Below, piece after piece: positions 1-5,747 of a DNA stretch of 5,747 nucleotides; position 1 is the stretch's first letter, and the number at the start of each line of letters is the position of its first letter. The DNA is from Chitinophaga pinensis (GTDB lineage: Bacteria; Bacteroidota; Bacteroidia; UKL13-3), in contig CALPIR020000155.1 in assembly GCA_943323675.2 (NCBI GenBank), forward strand, positions 1 to 5,747, in the 5' to 3' direction. The position numbers and the translations under genes are program-made. The notes beneath the pieces were generated by a model. That model did no database searches. It saw only the letters and a program-made list of their open reading frames with translations, and was not told where the DNA came from.

Positions 1-35
1 ATTTCAGATTAAAATCGATAAGGAATCTAATTAGT

Positions 36-59
36 GATGTTATAAAATGTTATAACATC
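36..59. repeat. Perfect 10-bp inverted repeat containing TGTTATAACA
   Basis: Arms GATGTTATAA (36-45) and TTATAACATC (50-59) are exact reverse complements around the 4-nt spacer AATG. The same stretch also reads as a 10-bp-period direct repeat (ATGTTATAAA then ATGTTATAAC, 37-56), and 47-58 is itself a 12-bp palindrome with core TGTTATAACA. The nested symmetry fits a dimeric repressor or activator site better than a terminator: the stem is nearly all A/T and no T-run follows. If an upstream gene ends at 32-34, a weak terminator role is the alternative. Confidence 0.5.
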
Positions 60-118
60 CATTCAATTATTAGCAAAACAAACCTTAATAAACCACCCAA
101 ATTAAACCATTATGTATT

Positions 119-130
119 TTGTTATAACAA
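119..130. promoter_or_regulatory. Second TGTTATAACA palindrome, candidate operator
   Basis: TTGTTATAACAA is a perfect 12-bp palindrome whose inner 10 bp equal the palindrome at 48-57. The two copies are 72 bp apart centre to centre. Both lie upstream of the regulator's signal-peptide start (ATG 179/185), and I did not notice the 10-mer elsewhere in the window. Two identical palindromes before one gene are typical of an operator pair. The binding protein is unknown. Autoregulation by the neighbouring HTH protein is possible but not shown by the sequence. Confidence 0.45.
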
Positions 131-184
131 TAGTGTAGTTAATGGCGGTTTAATATCTAAGGACTTTACTTTGCCGCTATGCTA

Positions 185-274
185 ATGACATCTGTTACCA
201 ATTGGTTATTTAAAAGAAAATGGGGATTCGTTCTTGTATTTATTTTATGTATATCGCTAGTTTTTATATTCTAA
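185..274 (+). pseudogene. Detached signal-peptide segment of the TPR regulator, ended by in-frame TAA
   Basis: ATG 185 (or ATG 179, two codons earlier) opens a 29-codon reading frame beginning MTSVTNWLFKRKWG, with a Lys-Arg-Lys n-region, then an unbroken hydrophobic stretch (residues 13-29) ending VFIF, then TAA at 272-274. After this stop the same frame continues without another stop through residues ESIFKVTSGSEDLFTNGIPE to the TTG at 335 and on to 2104. The segment has the form of a signal peptide or N-terminal anchor, which the body of the downstream protein otherwise lacks. It is best read as the 5' end of that gene, separated by one nonsense codon. A free-standing 29-residue membrane peptide is the less likely alternative. 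No clear Shine-Dalgarno sequence is seen, which is usual in Bacteroidota. Confidence 0.55.
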
Positions 275-334
275 GAATCTATATTTAAAGTCACCTCTGG
301 CAGCGAAGATTTATTTACAAATGGGATTCCAGAA

Positions 335-2104
335 TTGAAAGGTAACGAGAGAACAATCATTACAAAGATATCTAGTTTACACCAAGAAAATAAAAAGGAA
401 GAAGCATATACATTATTAAATGAAATGAATGAAAAGGCCCTGACTCAGGAAAACAAGTTGGCCCAGTACTATATAAACTCTTTTAAGTGTTTTACTTTTT
501 CTCGTGAAAATCAATTCGAACAATCTGTTAACCATGGTAAATTAGCATTAGAATTAGCTAAAACATATTATGATACCATAAATTTATCACACACCTATCA
601 AAACATTTGCGCGAGTTATTTCCGATCAGAGCAAAATGATTCAGGTGAGAAGTATACCAAGCTAGGTTTTGAACACGCATTATTAAAAGGTGATAGCGTT
701 ATGTTAAAGACATTTGCCATGAACCTTGGTACCATTGCCTTTAATCATAACCTTACTGGGTTAGCTGGATATTATTTCATGAAAGCTTCATCCATAAATG
801 TAAACGGATTTGCAAATACCGATACCCTACTTTATGCCAATTTGGTTTCTGTATTAATTTCTAATAAGGATTATGAGGAAGCCGAGAAACTTTGGAACTT
901 GTATCAACTGGATGATGCCCTTGAAGGAAGCTCCTATCTAAACCAAGATTTGCAGTGTAATAGAATCGCATTATTTCAGAATCAAAAAAAATGGGATAAA
1001 AGCCGTGAACTACTTTCTACATTAGAGTTGAGCAACTTTAATCCTGATTTTAAAGCAGGGTTATTTACCAATAAATGGAACCAAATATACCATGACAATG
1101 GCATTAAAGCTTGTTCAGATTATTTCGAAAAAAATAAAACATTCTTTAATGATCACTTCCCTGAAGTTGTTACATCATTAATAAACGTTTTACCTCATAA
1201 TCAAATTCATCAGATAGCTATTTTTAACACTGATTATGTAAAATCGTTAATGGACAAATATGAAATAGACGAATCGGATGACCTGTTATTAAAGTATTCG
1301 GCACACATGTTATTAGGTATTGTATTGCAGCATGAAAATAAATATGAAGAAGCCAATAAAAACTATTTAGTAGCATACAGTAAGCACAATACTTATTTAG
1401 AAATTAATGACTCATTAAGAATTAGCGACATCGACAATCAGATTAAATTTGAACGCCTTTTAAATGAACAATATGAATTGAACAGAAGGTTGACTACCCA
1501 AACTAAAGAGAATCAAATATTAATTCTACTCGGGTCAATTTCAATCCTGTTTTTAGTTACACTTATTGTACTTTTTTATCTGAACGGACAGCGAAAACAA
1601 GTGGAGGTTCAATTACTTACCATAGAGAAACAACAGATTGAAGAAAAGGATAAGCATTTGGAAAAAGAAAAGCACCTAAACAATCGAATTGTGGAGTTAT
1701 CTAAATCAATAATTATTAAAAGTAATGAATTGGGCAGTACCATCAATTCGTCAACAACCAATAGTGCTAAAGAACTTTACAAAATAAAACGAGAACTGGC
1801 TAAAATTTCTCACTTTGACAACATTGAGCATCCTGAAATTGCAGATAAACTTTATCAGAATAATGAATTGTATGAGAAAATTTTTACTAGCCTAAAAGAC
1901 TTCAATAAAACGGAAAAACGAATTTTTGCGTTATCGATTGAAGATTACAAGGTAAAAGACATTAGCACATTAATGGGGTTATCAAGCCAATACGTGCATA
2001 ACGTAAGAAGCCGACTTAAGAAAAAAGTCGGCTTCAACGAAGACATTAGCTGGAGTGAATTTAAGAGAAGAGCAATGGAACAATCAGATTCAATTACATC
2101 TTGA
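335..2104 (+). CDS. TPR-domain membrane-anchored transcriptional regulator with LuxR-like HTH (5' end interrupted)
   Basis: The protein is 589 residues from a TTG start. Residues ~1-360 are helical and TPR-like (for example KEEAYTLLNEM near 21-31, NKDYEEAEKLWNLY near 177-190, ENKYEEANKNYLVAY near 334-348). A single membrane helix lies at ~395-416, followed by basic NGQRKQ, so the C-terminal part should be cytosolic. Residues ~417-460 are a charged coiled coil. A LuxR/sigma-4-like helix-turn-helix lies at ~525-567: KTEKRIFAL, then the turn ISTLMGLSSQYVHNVRSRLKKK. This architecture is known in Bacteroidota one-component regulators with a periplasmic TPR sensor and intracellular DNA-binding domain; the ligand is unknown. 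Such topology needs an N-terminal signal peptide, but the one present upstream in frame (185-271) is cut off by TAA 272-274. From TTG 335 (no visible RBS) or ATG 425 the sensor domain would not be exported. The gene may thus be a pseudogene, or carry a base error. It converges on the PorE-like gene and overlaps it by 11 bp. Confidence 0.8.
   Translation: MKGNERTIITKISSLHQENKKEEAYTLLNEMNEKALTQENKLAQYYINSFKCFTFSRENQFEQSVNHGKLALELAKTYYDTINLSHTYQNICASYFRSEQNDSGEKYTKLGFEHALLKGDSVMLKTFAMNLGTIAFNHNLTGLAGYYFMKASSINVNGFANTDTLLYANLVSVLISNKDYEEAEKLWNLYQLDDALEGSSYLNQDLQCNRIALFQNQKKWDKSRELLSTLELSNFNPDFKAGLFTNKWNQIYHDNGIKACSDYFEKNKTFFNDHFPEVVTSLINVLPHNQIHQIAIFNTDYVKSLMDKYEIDESDDLLLKYSAHMLLGIVLQHENKYEEANKNYLVAYSKHNTYLEINDSLRISDIDNQIKFERLLNEQYELNRRLTTQTKENQILILLGSISILFLVTLIVLFYLNGQRKQVEVQLLTIEKQQIEEKDKHLEKEKHLNNRIVELSKSIIIKSNELGSTINSSTTNSAKELYKIKRELAKISHFDNIEHPEIADKLYQNNELYEKIFTSLKDFNKTEKRIFALSIEDYKVKDISTLMGLSSQYVHNVRSRLKKKVGFNEDISWSEFKRRAMEQSDSITS
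2007..2035. terminator. Perfect 11-bp stem-loop inside the HTH coding region, candidate terminator for the - strand operon
   Basis: GAAGCCGACTT (2007-2017) and AAGTCGGCTTC (2025-2035) pair perfectly across a 7-nt loop. The stem is richer in G/C than its surroundings. It lies within the last part of the regulator's HTH (codons for SRLKKKVGF) and 58 bp past the stop codon of the convergent OmpA-family gene, where a terminator for that operon would be expected. Neither strand has a clean T-run after the stem (the - strand continues TTACG), so intrinsic termination is uncertain. The regulator's own transcript would carry the hairpin too. Confidence 0.3.
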
Positions 2105-3929
2105 TTATTTTAAATTCTGTTCTCCTGTTTTTGGCGTGATCTGCTTCGCTGCACTTCACGCCATCCTTACACTTATTTAATAATTTTGATTCGCCAAAAC
2201 CTTTCCATGTTAATCTTTTAGAGTCTATTCCCATTGATAAAATATATTTACCAGATGACTCGGCACGTTTTTGCGAAAGTGTTTGGTTAAATGTAGCACT
2301 TGAGCGAGAGTCTGTGTGTGAACCTAATTCAATCACTAAAGTTGGAAACTCTCTCATTGCGTTTACAATTTTATCTAGTTCAAGCGCAGCATCTGTTCTT
2401 ACATCCCATTTACCCAAATCAAAATATATTGGATTAAGGTTTAATAGTTTTCCTAAATCTTGACCAACTTTAATTTTAGCCTTAGCAACAACCACAGGAA
2501 TTGCAGACATTATTTTAGCAACAACTAGTTTACGACTCTTATCAAAAGTTAATGGCATCTGAAACGATTGAGGAAAGTAACCTCCTTTGTTTAAAGAAAC
2601 CATCAAATTACTGCCTATTAATTTGCTTGTTGCAGGCAGGTTAAAACAAACACTTCCATTCTCATCAGATGTTGATGTGTAATTTTGATTTCCAATGGTA
2701 TAATTAACTGCAACACCTTTATTGGGTTGTTTGGTTATACTATCTGTTAATACAAAACATACGGTATATGGTGTAGTATCAATAGTGTAATCATAAATAT
2801 CATCTCCACCTTTACCACCTAATCTGTTAGAGCTAAATGAGCCACTTAGTTTTGAAATTGGTTGAAAGTAAAAATCATCATAACTTGAGTTAATTGGAGC
2901 TGAAACAACAACTGGTGCTTGAGTTCCTTTAGTTAGCATTAATATATCTAAACCTCCAAAGCCATTAGCCGTTACAGAGCTATAATACAAATCGCCATTA
3001 CTCATGGTCGGAAAAACCTCATCAGTAGAAGTATTTATTGCATCTAATGACTTAGGCGTATCCCAAACCAAATCAACTAATTTACTGTAGTAAATATCAA
3101 ATCCGCCTTTACCACCTTTCATGTTAGACGAGAAAAACAAGGTATTGTTCGCCTCATCAAAATAGGCATGTTGAACTGAGTAGTCTGGTGAACAAAAGGG
3201 TAACGAAGTGAAGGCAGAATATCCTCCTTCAATTTTTTTAGCCCATAAAATTTCAAGTTGATAAATACCCGCTGCATTTTTTTTACTGCGGCTAACCGTA
3301 GCAAAAATATAATTGCTGTTGTTGGTTACATGCACTGGACCAATGTGAAATCGTTTTGACTCTGATGCCAAATCTTTTATTACTGCATCGCAAGTATTGT
3401 TGATTGCGAATGTTTGCATAAATGCATTTTGTACATTTTCATCTTTAGACATTCTGTTTGAAGAAAACAACTTAACACCACTTAAATTGGTAGATCCAAA
3501 CTCGTCAGCATTAGAGTTAATGCATGAGTTAGTTATCTCTGCAAGAACATGAATAGATTCTTCCGTCTGGTAATCACTCAACCCCATTTCGCGCAGTTTT
3601 AAAATAAATGGATTGTAAGCAGTTTGATTTAAATTATTCTGTTTGCATAAACTTACATAATCAAGCAAATGCTGCTTTTCAATTATTAGTCCTTTATCTG
3701 CTGCGGCAGAGTATATTTTAAATGCTTCTTTCGACTTGTTTAAACGCAACAAAACATAGGCGTATTGGGGCATAACAGTTGAATCGCCTTTAATTAAACG
3801 CTTTGCCAATATAGGCTCGGCATCTACCATGTCTCTTTCAAAAAGTTGTTTATTTAGTTTTGCAGGCGACTGTGCGTTTATATCCGAACAGATAAACACC
3901 ACTAATAATACCAATAAGATCTTTTTCAT
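2094..3929 (-). CDS. PorE-like OmpA-family protein (TPR, PD40 propeller, carboxypeptidase-regulatory-like and OmpA domains)
   Basis: This is a 611-residue exported protein. Signal peptide at 1-20 (MKKILLVLLVVFICSDINAQ); TPR-like helices at ~28-90. PD40/WD40-like beta-propeller blades at ~150-380 show repeated FSSNxxGGKGGxDIY signatures (266-280, 365-379) and a variant YYSSVTANGFGGLDI (315-329). A carboxypeptidase-regulatory-like beta-sandwich lies at ~386-470 and an OmpA C-terminal peptidoglycan-binding domain at ~498-610. In the last, HTD (540) and LSQKRA (Arg555) keep the Asp/Arg pair, 15 residues apart, that binds diaminopimelate in OmpA-like proteins. The domain order matches the T9SS component PorE of Porphyromonas gingivalis, which links an outer-membrane PorP protein to peptidoglycan. 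Cys14 is preceded by Val-Phe-Ile, so no lipobox is evident, unlike lipoprotein PorE. The gene is last in a three-gene operon, beginning 5 nt after the PorP/SprF-like stop codon. It is probably a paralogue dedicated to the upstream adhesin rather than the housekeeping PorE (inference). Confidence 0.93.
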   Translation of the reverse strand: MKKILLVLLVVFICSDINAQSPAKLNKQLFERDMVDAEPILAKRLIKGDSTVMPQYAYVLLRLNKSKEAFKIYSAAADKGLIIEKQHLLDYVSLCKQNNLNQTAYNPFILKLREMGLSDYQTEESIHVLAEITNSCINSNADEFGSTNLSGVKLFSSNRMSKDENVQNAFMQTFAINNTCDAVIKDLASESKRFHIGPVHVTNNSNYIFATVSRSKKNAAGIYQLEILWAKKIEGGYSAFTSLPFCSPDYSVQHAYFDEANNTLFFSSNMKGGKGGFDIYYSKLVDLVWDTPKSLDAINTSTDEVFPTMSNGDLYYSSVTANGFGGLDILMLTKGTQAPVVVSAPINSSYDDFYFQPISKLSGSFSSNRLGGKGGDDIYDYTIDTTPYTVCFVLTDSITKQPNKGVAVNYTIGNQNYTSTSDENGSVCFNLPATSKLIGSNLMVSLNKGGYFPQSFQMPLTFDKSRKLVVAKIMSAIPVVVAKAKIKVGQDLGKLLNLNPIYFDLGKWDVRTDAALELDKIVNAMREFPTLVIELGSHTDSRSSATFNQTLSQKRAESSGKYILSMGIDSKRLTWKGFGESKLLNKCKDGVKCSEADHAKNRRTEFKIIKM

Positions 3930-3934
3930 ACCAA

Positions 3935-4849
3935 TTAATTAAAATAACGAGGTGAGTTAATGCGGCTAGGTTTACCATTAAGATTTAAGCTTATGGTAAT
4001 TTGGTGTGTTTGTTTAGATAGCATGGAGATGGCCGATAGCGGATAATCATAACAATAATATATATCAAACCTTCCTGCATTTACCACTCCCAACATAGCC
4101 CCTACTCCATCGCCTGAGCGATAGCTTAATCCAGTTACCACTTTACTTTTCATTTCAAGTACCGCATTCACATCAAACTGCACAGGTGCATTTGTTACCT
4201 CTTTCATCAAAACACTGGGGCGAAACTTAAACTCATCATTCAAAGTAAAGTTATATCCCATGTAAGCAAAACGGTGTGATATAATTTTGGTATTGCCCAT
4301 TACACTTGTTGCACCAAAATCGTAATTAACTACACGTGGTTGGCTGTAACCTAAATAAAAAGACTTGTTAGTTAATAAGAATCCAAAACCCGCATTAGGT
4401 TTTAACCCACTACTTAGGTTTTCCATAAACAAAGGATCACCAGGGGTTGTGGTTGATATCTCAGAGAAATTCATTTGGTTCACTAATCCAATTAATCTTA
4501 ACCCTGCAATTAAACGCCAATTGCGTTTTAATTTTAAGTGATAATTAATATCTGCATTTACAGTATTGGTTCTAGAAATACCAATCTGATCATATACATA
4601 AGATAATCCTAAACCTATTCGCTCACCAGCCATACCCCCTATGGCCAGTGAGCTTGTTTTAGGCGCTCCCTTAACGTTTACCCATTGTAAACGTCCAGTT
4701 GCATTTAATAATGTTCTGCCATCTGCACCTGCTTGCGCAGGATTTAGAACCTGGGGATTAACCCAGTATTGACTGAACATTGGATCTTGTTGAGCACTCA
4801 CATAAAATGAGTTTGCTAGTATTATTAATATTATTGCTAACTTTTTCAT
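3935..4849 (-). CDS. Type IX secretion membrane protein, PorP/SprF family
   Basis: This 304-residue outer-membrane beta-barrel has a signal peptide at ~1-19 (MKKLAIILIILANSFYVSA) and the family's N-terminal signature just after cleavage, QQDPMFSQYWVNPQVLNPA (20-38). Other family-typical segments are PNAGFGFLLTNKSFYLGYSQ (151-170), FKFRPSVLMK (207-216), VVTGLSYRSGDGVGAMLG (237-254), and the closing strand YDYPLSAIS...THQITISLNL (267-290). A short tail ends in SPRYFN. Length is normal for the family. PorP/SprF proteins sit in the outer membrane; SprF is needed for secretion or attachment of the type B substrate SprB in Flavobacterium johnsoniae, and sprF-like genes commonly follow the gene of their own type B substrate. 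That is the arrangement here: start codon 5 nt after the adhesin stop codon. The upstream neighbour is thus its probable client and the downstream PorE-like protein its probable periplasmic partner. Confidence 0.95.
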   Translation of the reverse strand: MKKLAIILIILANSFYVSAQQDPMFSQYWVNPQVLNPAQAGADGRTLLNATGRLQWVNVKGAPKTSSLAIGGMAGERIGLGLSYVYDQIGISRTNTVNADINYHLKLKRNWRLIAGLRLIGLVNQMNFSEISTTTPGDPLFMENLSSGLKPNAGFGFLLTNKSFYLGYSQPRVVNYDFGATSVMGNTKIISHRFAYMGYNFTLNDEFKFRPSVLMKEVTNAPVQFDVNAVLEMKSKVVTGLSYRSGDGVGAMLGVVNAGRFDIYYCYDYPLSAISMLSKQTHQITISLNLNGKPSRINSPRYFN

Positions 4850-4854
4850 AACGG

Positions 4855-5747
4855 TTATTTGTTAATGTAAATACTACCAGTTATTGGTTTTTCATCTGTG
4901 CCTGTTTCAAAAATGTAGAAGTAAGTTCCACCAGGAAGTTTACCATCTTGAATTCTTAATCCAAGATTAGGCTCTCCGCCCCAGTCATTGGCATAACGTT
5001 GTCTCACAAACACTTCTTCACCCCATCTGTTGATTACCCTCAATACATTGTTCGGGTATTTCTCTATTCCTGGTATAACGAAATAATCATTTACACCATC
5101 GCCATCAGGAGAGAAACCTCCAGGTATTTTTAGGGCATTTTCTGTTACTTTAATAATTACCACTGCAGTATCAAACAAGGCAGGTGTTCCTAAATCGCCT
5201 ATGCGATAAGTAAAATCGTCAGGGCCAAAGTATCCTTCGTTTGGAGTATATATAAATGTGGTATCCGCTCTAAGTAAAAGTGTTCCGTATTTAGGAGCAA
5301 GTATTACCTGTGGCATACCCAATCCTTTATCGTCAGTATCATTAAGTGTTACATTAAATACTACTGATGTACCTTCTTTTACCACTATGGTATCATTAAC
5401 AGCAATTGGTTGGTTGTTGTCGTTAACCTGTTTTACTGTTATTATAACCCAAGCATTACCACAAGATATAGGCAATCCGTTATCACAAGCCTTATATTGG
5501 AATGAATCAACACCAACAAAATTTAAGTTAGGGGTATATGTAATTGTTCCATTTGCATTAACCAATAATGTGCCATTAAGCGCTGTAATATCAATTGTTG
5601 GATTATTTAAAGTTCCATCCACATCATTGTCATTAACCAAAACATTAACTACCACAGCTGTATTTTTATTGGTTGATGCGGTATCGTTAATTAACAATGG
5701 ACCATCGTTAACTGAGTTAATATTTAACCTTACCCATGCACTATCAC
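4855..5747 (-). CDS. C-terminal part of a large T9SS-secreted adhesin-like protein with Ig/cadherin-like repeats and type B sorting domain (5' end outside window)
   Basis: The frame is open across the right edge, so the true start lies beyond 5747. The TTG at 5697 is not the start, because 16 further in-frame codons upstream (DSAWVRLNINSVNDGP) continue the repeat pattern. Visible are the end of one repeat, two complete Ig/cadherin-like repeats of ~95 and ~93 residues, and a gliding-motility-type C-terminal domain (5127-4855). That domain contains IPGGFSPDGDGVNDYF, VLRVINRWGEEVF, NDWGG, GKLPGGTYFYIF, and final GSIYINK, the hallmarks of the CHU_C/type B T9SS signal. Repeat loops such as NDNDVDG suggest Ca2+ binding. 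No enzymatic domain is seen in the visible part. The protein should be exported across the outer membrane by the T9SS and displayed on the surface or released, most likely as an adhesin (inference from repeats). It leads a tight operon with PorP/SprF-like and PorE-like genes. Confidence 0.93.
   Translation of the reverse strand, partial: DSAWVRLNINSVNDGPLLINDTASTNKNTAVVVNVLVNDNDVDGTLNNPTIDITALNGTLLVNANGTITYTPNLNFVGVDSFQYKACDNGLPISCGNAWVIITVKQVNDNNQPIAVNDTIVVKEGTSVVFNVTLNDTDDKGLGMPQVILAPKYGTLLLRADTTFIYTPNEGYFGPDDFTYRIGDLGTPALFDTAVVIIKVTENALKIPGGFSPDGDGVNDYFVIPGIEKYPNNVLRVINRWGEEVFVRQRYANDWGGEPNLGLRIQDGKLPGGTYFYIFETGTDEKPITGSIYINK
5149..5427 (-). repeat. Ig/cadherin-like repeat B of the adhesin
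   Basis: This ~93-residue unit (VNDNNQPIAVNDTIVVKEGT ... VVIIKV) is aligned with repeat A by VND, P..xNDT, LNDTDD in place of NDNDVDG, YGTLLL, FIYTPNEGYFGPDDFTYR, and the final hydrophobic strand. It has diverged clearly from A at the residue level, so this is an old duplication rather than a recent tandem expansion. It directly precedes the type B sorting domain. Confidence 0.75.
5428..5712 (-). repeat. Ig/cadherin-like repeat A of the adhesin
   Basis: This ~95-residue unit starts at VNDGP and runs to just before the next VNDN. Marks shared with the next unit are VND, a P then NDT near the start, ND in an Asp/Asn-rich loop (NDNDVDG), GTL, a Tyr-Thr-Pro-Asn stretch (ITYTPNLNFVGVDSFQYKACD), and a closing VIITVK strand. 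It resembles tandem Ig/cadherin-like domains of bacterial surface proteins. Two Cys (CDNGLPISC) could form a disulfide that is absent from repeat B. Confidence 0.75.

Larger units (their letters stand above)
3..185 (+). other. Open frame at left edge, possible 3' end of an upstream gene (doubtful)
   Basis: One + strand frame is open from the window edge for 60 codons to a TAA at 183-185, with no ATG in it. The translation is rich in Ile, Asn, Lys and Ser, as expected of AT-rich non-coding DNA, and I recognise no motif. A second frame is open only for 10 codons from position 2 and ends at a TAG at 32-34 (FQIKIDKESN); it looks more like a natural hydrophilic C-terminus and is followed almost at once by the inverted repeat at 36-59. 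At most one of these is real. The remainder of 1-184 shows no recognisable gene on either strand. Confidence 0.15.

Noticed and set aside
167..173. TACTTTG, similar to the Bacteroidota -7 promoter element (TAnnTTTG)
   Set aside because: One spacer base short of the consensus, no TTG-type -33 element at proper distance, and only 5-11 bp before the ATG candidates, which would leave practically no leader.
2132..2163. Inverted repeat TGGCGTGA ... TCACGCCA (8-bp arms, 16-nt loop)
   Set aside because: It lies within the conserved C-terminal codons of the OmpA domain (GVKCSEADHAK region), the loop is long and no T-run follows; probably chance.
3119..3304. 61-codon open frame on the - strand
   Set aside because: It lies wholly inside the PorE-like gene in another frame and its translation has no recognisable features.
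4510..4531. Short hairpin AAACGC ... GCGTTT in the PorP/SprF-like gene
   Set aside because: Only a 6-bp stem inside a conserved beta-strand coding region; expected by chance.
5695..5697. TTG as start of the adhesin-like gene
   Set aside because: The frame stays open to the window edge, the upstream codons match the end of an Ig-like repeat, and the TTG falls in the middle of a repeat with no signal peptide.
1..5747. tRNA, rRNA, CRISPR, insertion sequence or attachment sites
   Set aside because: No cloverleaf, spacer-repeat array, transposase-like frame or terminal repeats were seen on either strand.

Overview
The window looks like Bacteroidota chromosome (Flavobacteriia/Sphingobacteriia-like; genus not determinable). 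The DNA is AT-rich, signal peptides of the MKK...AQ type open two genes, and the genes on the right encode type IX secretion system (T9SS) families found essentially only in this phylum: a gliding-motility-type (type B) C-terminal sorting domain, a PorP/SprF-family outer-membrane protein, and a PorE-like TPR/PD40/OmpA protein.

Layout. Positions 1-184 are non-coding or hold the very end of an upstream gene. They contain two copies of the palindrome TGTTATAACA, one of them inside a perfect 10-bp inverted repeat. On the + strand follows a membrane-bound one-component regulator: TPR-like helical sensor, one transmembrane helix, coiled coil, and a LuxR/sigma-4-like helix-turn-helix. Its intact reading frame begins at a TTG at 335. 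A signal-peptide-like start at ATG 185 (or ATG 179) lies in the same frame and is cut off from the body by an in-frame TAA at 272-274. The gene therefore looks like a nonsense-interrupted or recently decayed regulator, unless the stop is a base error.

From 2094 to the right edge, three genes run on the - strand in the order adhesin, PorP/SprF-like, PorE-like. Both junctions have the same 5-nt spacing, so this is almost certainly one operon. The adhesin-like gene enters from beyond the right edge; only its last ~296 residues are visible: two complete ~94-residue Ig/cadherin-like repeats and the type B sorting domain. The likely joint function is to secrete the adhesin through the T9SS, hold it on the cell surface via the PorP/SprF-like beta-barrel, and tie the assembly to peptidoglycan through the OmpA domain.

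The regulator and the operon converge and overlap tail to tail by 11 bp, with no spacer for a terminator. A perfect 11-bp stem-loop inside the regulator's HTH coding sequence, 58 bp beyond the operon's last stop codon, is a candidate terminator or RNA structure. The most unusual points are the split signal peptide, the operator-like palindromes, and the self-contained adhesin secretion/anchoring cassette.
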